Part shown: in pieces, positions 7,179 through 12,594 of the stretch
Layout of the letters: each line of letters begins with the position of its first letter
Position numbering within the stretch: position 1 is the first letter of the stretch
Origin: Desulfatitalea sp.
GTDB taxonomy: Bacteria; Desulfobacterota; Desulfobacteria; Desulfobacterales; Desulfosarcinaceae
Assembly: GCA_013041835.1 (NCBI GenBank)
Contig: JABDRH010000313.1
Location: forward strand, 1-12,594
Direction: 5' to 3'
Length of the DNA stretch: 12,594 nt
Notes under the pieces: model-generated
Seen by the model: the letters and a program-made list of their open reading frames with translations, nothing else
What the model was told of the DNA's origin: nothing
Database searches by the model: none
Translations under genes and position numbers: made by a program

Positions 7179-8363
7179 ATGAGCGCATCAATGGAATTTA
7201 ATTTATCAAAAGAGCAAGCTGAAATTTGCCGGACCATTCGAACCCAGGCACGCAAAGAGCTGAACGAGAATGTATTCGAGGATGACGAAAATAGTCACTT
7301 CTCCGGCTATAAATGGCAAATTTGTTGCGAAATGGGAATACAGGGGCTTTCGATTCCCGAAACATACGGCGGCGCCGGTCTCGATATGCTGACGACGGCT
7401 CTGGCAATTGAGAGTTTGGCCTATGCCTGCAAGGATGAAGGGCTCATTTTTTCCATCTGCGCTCAACTGTGCACGGTCGCCATTCCCTTGCTGCATCATG
7501 GTACGCAACGGCAGAAACAAGCCTATTTGCCCGGCATTTCCAACGGTAAGGTGATCGGTGGGAATGCAATTACAGAGCCGGCGGCAGGTTCCGACCCGTC
7601 AGGCATGTTGACAACGGTTATCGCGAAAGGCGATGGATACATCCTTGACGGCACCAAACTGTTTGTAACCAACGCCCCAGTAGCCGACCTTCTGATCGTC
7701 TATGCAAAGCATCCCAATGGTATGAAGATGCTCGACATCTCCGCGTTTCTCGTAGAAAAACGAAATTTTGGGCTTTGGATCGGCCAGTGCTTTCATAAAA
7801 TGGGATTGCGAACCTCTTCCATGAGTGAAATCGTGCTATCCGATTGCAAAGTCCCTGCGAATGCGCTTCTGGGAAAAGAACGGCGTGGCATGGAGGTGTT
7901 CAATACGTCGATGTTCTGGGAGCGGATGATCATGAGCGCCTATCATATCGGGGCCATGGCGCAGCAGTTTGAAACGGTATCGGCCCATGCCCATTCGAGA
8001 AAACAGTTCGGGCGGGCCATCAACCGATTTTCCGCCGTATCAGACAAGCTGATAGACATGAAGATGCGCATCGAGACATCGAAATTGCTCCTTTACAAGG
8101 CTTGCTGGCGTCATGACACGACCGGGCAGGTCCGTATGGCCGATGCCGCCATGGTAAAGCTTTATGTGTCGGAAGCCAGGGTTAAAAGCAGCCTGGATGC
8201 CGTGCAGATTTTCGGGGCCCACGGCTACATGAAGGAAAGCGATGTCGAAAAGCAACTCAGAGACGCCGTTGCCGGCACAATCTATTCGGGGACAAGCGAG
8301 ATACAGCGGAAAATTTTGACCGAAAGTGGGACGATGACCAGTGGGACGATGACCAATGGCTGA
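7179..8363 (+). CDS. Acyl-CoA dehydrogenase-family flavoprotein, putative prolyl-carrier-protein dehydrogenase
   Basis: A 394-residue FAD enzyme of the acyl-CoA dehydrogenase fold. Family blocks in order: ITEPAAGSD (131-139), GTKLFVTNAPVAD (158-170), MGLRTSSMSEIVLSDCKVP (208-226), SRKQFGRAI (273-281), VQIFGAHGY (342-350) and IYSGTSEIQRKIL (368-380). The position that is Glu in most of the family (the E of YEG) is Ser370. Instead Glu248 lies in the FWERMIMSAYHIG helix, where isovaleryl-CoA dehydrogenase has its base. Prolyl-PCP dehydrogenases of the PltE/RedW/PigA type share that arrangement. With a proline-type adenylation enzyme immediately downstream (8-bp overlap), I infer oxidation of prolyl-S-carrier to a pyrrolyl or pyrroline thioester. 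A plain catabolic acyl-CoA or amino-acid-derived substrate is the alternative. ATG 7191 (MEFNLSKEQ) is an equally plausible start; neither has a strong Shine-Dalgarno. Confidence 0.9.
   Translation: MSASMEFNLSKEQAEICRTIRTQARKELNENVFEDDENSHFSGYKWQICCEMGIQGLSIPETYGGAGLDMLTTALAIESLAYACKDEGLIFSICAQLCTVAIPLLHHGTQRQKQAYLPGISNGKVIGGNAITEPAAGSDPSGMLTTVIAKGDGYILDGTKLFVTNAPVADLLIVYAKHPNGMKMLDISAFLVEKRNFGLWIGQCFHKMGLRTSSMSEIVLSDCKVPANALLGKERRGMEVFNTSMFWERMIMSAYHIGAMAQQFETVSAHAHSRKQFGRAINRFSAVSDKLIDMKMRIETSKLLLYKACWRHDTTGQVRMADAAMVKLYVSEARVKSSLDAVQIFGAHGYMKESDVEKQLRDAVAGTIYSGTSEIQRKILTESGTMTSGTMTNG
8325..8354 (+). repeat. Tandem 15-bp duplication at the dehydrogenase/adenylation junction
   Basis: AGTGGGACGATGACC occurs twice head to tail (8325-8339 and 8340-8354), directly before the adenylation gene's ATG at 8356. 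It duplicates SGTMT in the dehydrogenase C-terminal tail and also duplicates the GTGGGA element that is the only Shine-Dalgarno-like sequence for the next gene. The copies are identical, so the duplication is probably recent. Confidence 0.9.
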
Positions 8364-9984
8364 CTTTTTGCTTCATCATCTTTTGGAAAAAACCGCCGCC
8401 GCATATCCGGACAAGACCGCCGTCCGGTCGGATAAAGCGTCCATCAGCTATAAGGTCCTTGCTGAGCGATCCAACCAGGTGGCCAATCAACTCGTCGAAA
8501 AGGGTTTCAAACCTGGAGAAACGGCAGCCGTTCTGCTTTCCAAATCCATTGAATCAATTATTGCCTTTCTGGGCATACTAAAAGCCGGCGGCGCCTATAT
8601 TCCCATGGACCTGCACTATTCTCCGCCGTTAAGAATCAAACGCCTGCTCGAATCGAGCAAAACAAGGTTTCTAATCAGTGATTCCGGCAATCTGAACAAG
8701 CTCTTGTCACAAGTTCCGTTAACCGCCGTCCTGGATCAAATGCAATTGATGTGCATGGATACGATTGGTTTCAGTGATACTTCAACCGGCAGCCAAAAGA
8801 ATCGGTTGGCACATCGCGGCCGATGCTTTTTTTTCGATCCTTCGTCCGACACCGCCCTTTTATATGACCCCGAGTCAACGGACACCGACCTGGCCTATGT
8901 GTTGTATACCTCGGGTTCCACCGGCACGCCCAAGGGCGTCATGATATCCCATTTAAATGCCCTGACCTTCATTAACTGGTCGTTGGCCTGTTTTCAGCCG
9001 TCTCCCGCGGATGTGTTTTCGAGCCATGCGCCGTTTCATTTCGATCTATCGGTTTTTGACATTTATGTATCCATGGCATCCGCCGCATGTCTTTGCATCG
9101 TTCCTTATGCCATTGGCAGCAATCCGCGCGCACTGATCGGCTGGATTGCGAAAAATGAGATTACCTTCTGGTATTCCGTTCCCTCCGTTTGGATTTCCAT
9201 TATCAATCATGCGCGAATCGACGCGGCACAGTTGAGCCGGCTCGGACATATTTTGTTTGCCGGCGAAGTGTTTCCGCCAAAGCACTTGAAACAATTGATC
9301 AAAATCTTGCCCCAGGCTGCGTTCTACAACCTGTATGGCCCTACCGAGACCAATGTCTGCACCTATCACCGTGTCACATCCGCCGATGCGGCAACGGATC
9401 GGCCCGTGCCCATTGGCAAAGCATGCGAAAACACGGACGTTGTCGCTTTGAATGAAAACAACAGGCCGATCGGCGCGGGTGAAGAAGGCGAGCTGATGGT
9501 CAGGGGTTCGGCGGTTACCAGAGGATATTACCGGGATGAAGGCACTACCCAAAATGCCTTTATGAAAAGCCCGCTTTCCCGGCACAACGGGGCCCGGTTA
9601 TATAAAACCGGCGATATCGTGAGAAAACGCCATGATGGCGCATTGATGTATGTGGGCCGAAAAGACCTGATGGTAAAGGTTTCCGGATACAGGATAGAAA
9701 TTCCGGAAGTCGAACACGTGCTTTCGCAATATGCCGCCGTCGCGGAGGCGGTTGTCGTGCCGGTGGTTGACATGGGTAGGGGAACCACGGCATTAACCGC
9801 AGTGATCAAACTCAAAAATGGAGAAAAACTCTCAGTGCTGGAAGCGAAAAACCATCTGGGAAAAATGCTGCCCAGGTACATGATACCCGAAAACATCGAA
9901 AGCATGGATGAACTGCCCAGAACGGCGAACGGAAAAATAGACCGGCCGTTGATAGCCCAAATCTTCCAAAAATGTGAGAATTAA
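8356..9984 (+). CDS. Stand-alone NRPS-type adenylation enzyme, predicted L-proline:carrier-protein ligase
   Basis: A 542-residue ANL-superfamily amino-acid-activating enzyme with no attached carrier or condensation domain. Core motifs: A3 YTSGSTGTPKG (184-194), A4 FHFDLSVFD (227-235), A5 NLYGPTETN (325-333), A7 YKTGDIV (416-422), A8 GRKDLMVKVSGYRIE (434-448) and A10 RTANGKID with the catalytic Lys527. Aligning by eye to GrsA gives pocket residues D230 L231 F234 Y273 L300 A302 L326 V334 C335 K527, that is DLFYLALVCK. I recall this as the proline code of PltF-type enzymes that feed pyrrole biosynthesis. The likely reaction is L-Pro + ATP to prolyl-AMP, then transfer to a separate peptidyl carrier protein, which is not in this window. 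The start overlaps the dehydrogenase stop by 8 bp, which indicates coupled expression and supports joint function with it. Confidence 0.93.
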   Translation: MADFLLHHLLEKTAAAYPDKTAVRSDKASISYKVLAERSNQVANQLVEKGFKPGETAAVLLSKSIESIIAFLGILKAGGAYIPMDLHYSPPLRIKRLLESSKTRFLISDSGNLNKLLSQVPLTAVLDQMQLMCMDTIGFSDTSTGSQKNRLAHRGRCFFFDPSSDTALLYDPESTDTDLAYVLYTSGSTGTPKGVMISHLNALTFINWSLACFQPSPADVFSSHAPFHFDLSVFDIYVSMASAACLCIVPYAIGSNPRALIGWIAKNEITFWYSVPSVWISIINHARIDAAQLSRLGHILFAGEVFPPKHLKQLIKILPQAAFYNLYGPTETNVCTYHRVTSADAATDRPVPIGKACENTDVVALNENNRPIGAGEEGELMVRGSAVTRGYYRDEGTTQNAFMKSPLSRHNGARLYKTGDIVRKRHDGALMYVGRKDLMVKVSGYRIEIPEVEHVLSQYAAVAEAVVVPVVDMGRGTTALTAVIKLKNGEKLSVLEAKNHLGKMLPRYMIPENIESMDELPRTANGKIDRPLIAQIFQKCEN

Positions 9985-9999
9985 CGGGATCTTTACCTT

Positions 10000-11382
10000 A
10001 TGGACCACACATCAATACCGAAAATTGACCAGTTGGCAAGGAAATACAACGAGGCGAACATTCCGCTTTATCTGAGCTACCCCACATCGAACTGGTGGAA
10101 CAAGCCGTTGGATGAAGACGAGTTCGTCAAAACCCATGGCAGCGGCCTTCCGCCCTTTTTGTACTTTCATTTCCCCTATTGCAGGACGCCTTGTTATTAT
10201 TGCATGTGCTACAAATATGTCTCCAATGATACCCGCCATAATGATATTTACATCGATTACCTTCAAAAAGAATTTTCGCATACGCTGGATCGGCTGGGTA
10301 TCAACGGGCAAAACCGTGTCCGGCATGTTCACTGGGGCGGAGGAACGCCTACCTACCTGACCTGCGCTCAAATCGACAAAGTCCACCGCGCCTTGTTCAG
10401 CCGGCTAACCCTGATCGAAGGGGCGGCTGCCGGTAAGTCAATCGAGGCCTATCCGGATGAACAGATACTGACGGAGGAAAAACTTCGGCTTCTTTCGGAT
10501 TTGGGATTTACTGAAATAAGCTTGGGCATACAGGATTTCGATGAGAGAATCCAGAAAACAATCAACCGGAACTGCACCACAAAGACCGTTCACAGGATCA
10601 TCGACCGGGCCAGAAAATTCGGGTTCCGGGTTCATATCGATCTTTGCTATGGCTTGCCGTTTCAGGGTTTAAACGAACTTGAAAAGTCCGTCAAGGAAGT
10701 CATCCGCATGGCGCCGGACAGGGTGGCGCTTTTTACTTACGTCCATTACCCCCATATTTTTCCATTACAACGGAAAATACCTACGGCAAGCATCCCCAAT
10801 TCGTTTATTCGAGTGCTTCTCGCCATGTTGGCGAACGATCTTTTCGATGCACATGGTTTTAAGAAAGTTGGCTATGATCATTACGTCAAGGATAATGACG
10901 TCCTTTACCAGGCACTACTTAATAGAAAAGTAATTCGTGACTTTATGGGATATTCGGTCGACCATAAAAGGGAGTTCATGGGCTTCGGTAACTCGGCGAT
11001 AAGCTTTCCGGGCGATGGATTTTACCAAAACATTCAGTCCCTGAAAAATTATTACCGGGCAGTCGATGACGCTCGGATACCGATCGAAGGCCGCATGACC
11101 CACCAGCTCACACCGGAGGATCGTCTCCGAAACGAGGTGATTCAAAAGAGTATCTTAAGCGATTTCTCGATTCGTAAAAGGGAAATCAACCGGGGGTTTG
11201 ATATACACTTTGACGACTATTTCCGTCCTGAATTGGAAAAACTAGTTCAATTGGAGCATGACGGGCTGGTGGACCTGTCGGATCAAGATACGATTCAGGT
11301 CACACGGATAGGCGCGTACTTTGCGAGGCATATCGCTCATGTGTTCGATACTTACTATGACCGGAGAGAATTTTTGAATTAG
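10000..11382 (+). CDS. HemN-family radical SAM enzyme (coproporphyrinogen III oxidase-like), probably repurposed
   Basis: A 460-residue radical SAM protein, full length for HemN (about 457 in E. coli). The 4Fe-4S motif is C61-x3-C65-x2-C68 with a further C70, the HemN CxxxCxxCxC pattern. SAM-binding features are GGGTPTYL (113-120), SIEAYPDE (147-154), GIQDF (176-180) and HIDLCYGLP (212-220). The C-terminal HemN domain is present (for example QVTRIGAYFARHI at 433-445 and FDTYY at 449-453). The N-terminal HemN segment is recognisable (KYN at 15-17, SYPT at 26-29), but the conserved GPRYTSYPT reads IPLYLSYPT, so the Arg and Thr are lost. It lies 15 bp after the adenylation gene in a biosynthetic operon, which suggests a radical step on a pathway intermediate rather than heme synthesis. 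A genuine HemN cannot be ruled out. The stop codon TAG is completed by the first base of a MITE-like element. Confidence 0.85.
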   Translation: MDHTSIPKIDQLARKYNEANIPLYLSYPTSNWWNKPLDEDEFVKTHGSGLPPFLYFHFPYCRTPCYYCMCYKYVSNDTRHNDIYIDYLQKEFSHTLDRLGINGQNRVRHVHWGGGTPTYLTCAQIDKVHRALFSRLTLIEGAAAGKSIEAYPDEQILTEEKLRLLSDLGFTEISLGIQDFDERIQKTINRNCTTKTVHRIIDRARKFGFRVHIDLCYGLPFQGLNELEKSVKEVIRMAPDRVALFTYVHYPHIFPLQRKIPTASIPNSFIRVLLAMLANDLFDAHGFKKVGYDHYVKDNDVLYQALLNRKVIRDFMGYSVDHKREFMGFGNSAISFPGDGFYQNIQSLKNYYRAVDDARIPIEGRMTHQLTPEDRLRNEVIQKSILSDFSIRKREINRGFDIHFDDYFRPELEKLVQLEHDGLVDLSDQDTIQVTRIGAYFARHIAHVFDTYYDRREFLN

Positions 11383-11540
11383 GGCGCAGGAAATAAATAA
11401 TTCGCCAAGGTTGCGCTGGATTTGGATTCGTCTGTAAGGCACATCCGCCGGTGCATATCTGGATATGTGCCGGTGGATGTAACGCCGCAGACGGACTCAA
11501 AGACAAGCAAGAGTGGGGAATTATTTTTTTTCTGCGCCCT
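11381..11540. mobile_element. MITE-like imperfect palindrome inserted at the radical SAM stop codon
   Basis: About 160 bp whose ends are inverted repeats: 11381-11402 matches the reverse complement of 11519-11540 at 20 of 22 positions (outer AGGGCGCAG / CTGCGCCCT perfect). Between them lies a second long stem (11429-11493), so most of the element can fold on itself. GGGCGCAG (from 11382) and CTGCGCCC (to 11539) are flanked by TTA on both sides, a possible target duplication. Deleting one TTA plus the element gives TTG AAT TAA, a stop at the same codon, and leaves 26 bp to the next gene. There is no transposase frame, which fits a non-autonomous element. The transposase family is unknown; a TA-targeting (IS630/Tc1-like) source is a guess. 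Confidence 0.7.
11429..11493 (+). other. Internal long hairpin of the MITE-like element
   Basis: Core arms 11441-11459 and 11462-11480 (ACATCC... / ...GGATGT) pair along nearly their whole length, with three G-U wobbles in the plus-strand RNA and a tetraloop around CTGG. The stem extends outward through GGC/GCC and CGTCTG (11429-11434) / CAGACG (11488-11493). In the operon transcript this could stabilise the upstream mRNA or lower expression of the ketosynthase gene. The T-run at 11524-11531 comes 30 nt after the stem, so it is not a standard terminator. Confidence 0.75.
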
Positions 11541-11569
11541 TAAAACAAGGATGGTGAGAGGCGTTGATT

Positions 11570-12594
11570 ATGACAGATATCTTTATTCAGTCGGTGAGTC
11601 ATTACGTCCCAGAAGGCCGCTTCACCAACGAGCAGGTGATGAAAATGCTCGAAGATGAAAACAGGGATGTCTTGAAAGAAGAGGAACTCAAGTTCGTTTA
11701 TCACGGCAACAAGCGCAAGCTCGAATTTCTCGGGGGAAACACCCGGTCCTATTGCACCGGAGATGAAGGTTACGTGGATATGGCGGTGCGCGTGGCCACA
11801 GGCGCCCTTGAAAAAGCCGGGATGCGGCCGGGGGACATCGATTGCCTGATAGCCACCGGCATTACGAATCCCATTCGGGAGCCTTCCCTGGCGATTGTCG
11901 TCGCAAATCAGGTTGGCATAAAAAGCGGTCTCTTTTTCGATATCACGGATGCATGCAACGGATTTATGCAGGGCCTTCGGACGGCTGGCCTTTACATCAA
12001 AAGCGGCGAAATCAAAAATGCGCTGGTCGTGGCATGCGAAAATCCACTGGAAATCAAGGATCCTCTTCAGGCCGGTTTTAAGGTCGACAATATCAGTCAG
12101 GTGGACAACCGGTTCAGCAACCTGATGATCGGCTCCGGTGCCGGCGCGGTGCTTGTGTCTGCTGAAGGGCCGAGACGCCGGTTGTTGAATCTGGATGAGA
12201 AAATGGAATCAAACGACTGGGACGCTTCCATCATCACCTTCCCCGACGTCAAGCTTCCGCAAACAAGATTCGGAAAGACCCGCATCCGCGGATTTTGGAC
12301 GGATGCGCGAAACATCTCCTCCGTATGGCGCAAAGGCACGGTCAAATTCGTCCAGGACACGATCGAAAAATGGCGGATTCACCTCGATGAAATCGATATT
12401 TTTCTGATGCATCAGCTTGGAGACAATGTCACCTTTTCCATTCTGAAACAACTCGGTGTTGACAAGCAAAAGGCGCCTATCAACACTTTTAACGCCTATG
12501 GAAACCTGGCAAGTGCAAACATGCCGGTCCTGATGAGTCTGGCTGAGGAAAAAGGGGTGTTGCGGCAAGGCACTTCGGTCATGTTGATCAGTGG
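11570..12594 (+). CDS. KAS III (FabH-like) 3-oxoacyl-ACP synthase family enzyme, partial at the right edge
   Basis: At least 341 residues of a thiolase-fold ketosynthase of the FabH/KAS III family. The C-terminus runs off the window, probably by only 10-20 residues, since SVMLIS is the usual last strand. The Cys-His-Asn triad is complete: Cys129 in ITDACNGFMQ, His281 in LMHQL, and Asn312 in YGNLASANMP. Start: GAGAGG lies 8 nt before the ATG at 11570. Such enzymes condense an acyl-CoA or acyl thioester with malonyl-ACP, and some relatives transfer acyl groups to O or N instead. In this operon it may elongate, or be primed by, a pyrrolyl or fatty acyl thioester; RedP of prodiginine clusters is a precedent for a KAS III beside proline-to-pyrrole genes. 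Its substrate cannot be read from sequence. The gene is separated from the operon only by the MITE-like element. Confidence 0.88.
   Translation, partial: MTDIFIQSVSHYVPEGRFTNEQVMKMLEDENRDVLKEEELKFVYHGNKRKLEFLGGNTRSYCTGDEGYVDMAVRVATGALEKAGMRPGDIDCLIATGITNPIREPSLAIVVANQVGIKSGLFFDITDACNGFMQGLRTAGLYIKSGEIKNALVVACENPLEIKDPLQAGFKVDNISQVDNRFSNLMIGSGAGAVLVSAEGPRRRLLNLDEKMESNDWDASIITFPDVKLPQTRFGKTRIRGFWTDARNISSVWRKGTVKFVQDTIEKWRIHLDEIDIFLMHQLGDNVTFSILKQLGVDKQKAPINTFNAYGNLASANMPVLMSLAEEKGVLRQGTSVMLIS

Noticed and set aside
11381..11540. Integron attC site as an explanation of the palindrome
   Set aside because: Ends lack the GTTRRRY/RYYYAAC core sites, and there is no integrase or cassette array; TTA flanks and the stop-codon empty site fit a MITE better.
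11381..11540. Ordinary Rho-independent terminator after the radical SAM gene
   Set aside because: The T-run lies 30 nt beyond the inner stem and inside the outer repeat arm; the structure is far longer than a terminator needs.
1..12594. CRISPR arrays, tRNA or rRNA genes
   Set aside because: No regularly spaced direct repeats and no cloverleaf or rRNA-like segments were seen on either strand.

Overview
The window reads as a piece of a Gram-negative, probably anaerobic or facultatively anaerobic chromosome. A Desulfobacterota (deltaproteobacterial) origin is my best guess, from the hybrid kinase-CheR pair, the flavoprotein and radical SAM content and the moderate GC. This is inference only; no rRNA or marker gene is present.

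Left part (1-4987, minus strand): a signalling operon. A membrane-anchored hybrid histidine kinase (Cache-like sensor, HAMP, GAF, coiled coil, HisKA, HATPase, three receiver domains) is followed, with overlapping stop and start, by a CheR-type protein methyltransferase that runs off the left edge. The kinase is split by a -1 frame change inside the N box of the ATPase domain. The junction is an in-phase A_AAT_TTA heptamer, so it may be a mutation, a sequencing error or a recoding site.

Middle (4988-7178): a 518-bp gap with no convincing gene, then a minus-strand exported or membrane-anchored alpha/beta hydrolase with an intact Ser-Asp-His triad. A 644-bp divergent spacer follows. It holds a good sigma70-type promoter (TTGACA-N17-CATAGT) for the rightward operon.

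Right part (7179-12594, plus strand): a compact, apparently undescribed biosynthetic operon. It has an acyl-CoA-dehydrogenase-type flavoprotein, a stand-alone NRPS-like adenylation enzyme, a HemN-family radical SAM enzyme and a KAS III-type ketosynthase cut by the right edge. The adenylation pocket reads DLFYLALVCK, which I recall as the proline code of PltF-type enzymes. The flavoprotein lacks the usual YEG glutamate but has one at the isovaleryl-CoA-dehydrogenase position, as prolyl-carrier-protein dehydrogenases do. Together these two suggest a proline-derived pyrrole (or pyrroline) thioester starter unit. The ketosynthase would extend or transfer it, and the HemN-like enzyme would do an oxygen-independent radical step. 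No carrier protein lies in the window; it should be nearby.

Between the radical SAM and ketosynthase genes sits a ~160-bp imperfect palindrome with terminal inverted repeats and TTA/TTA flanks. It looks like a MITE inserted exactly in the radical SAM stop codon. Removing it in silico restores a TAA stop at the same codon and a 26-bp operonic gap.
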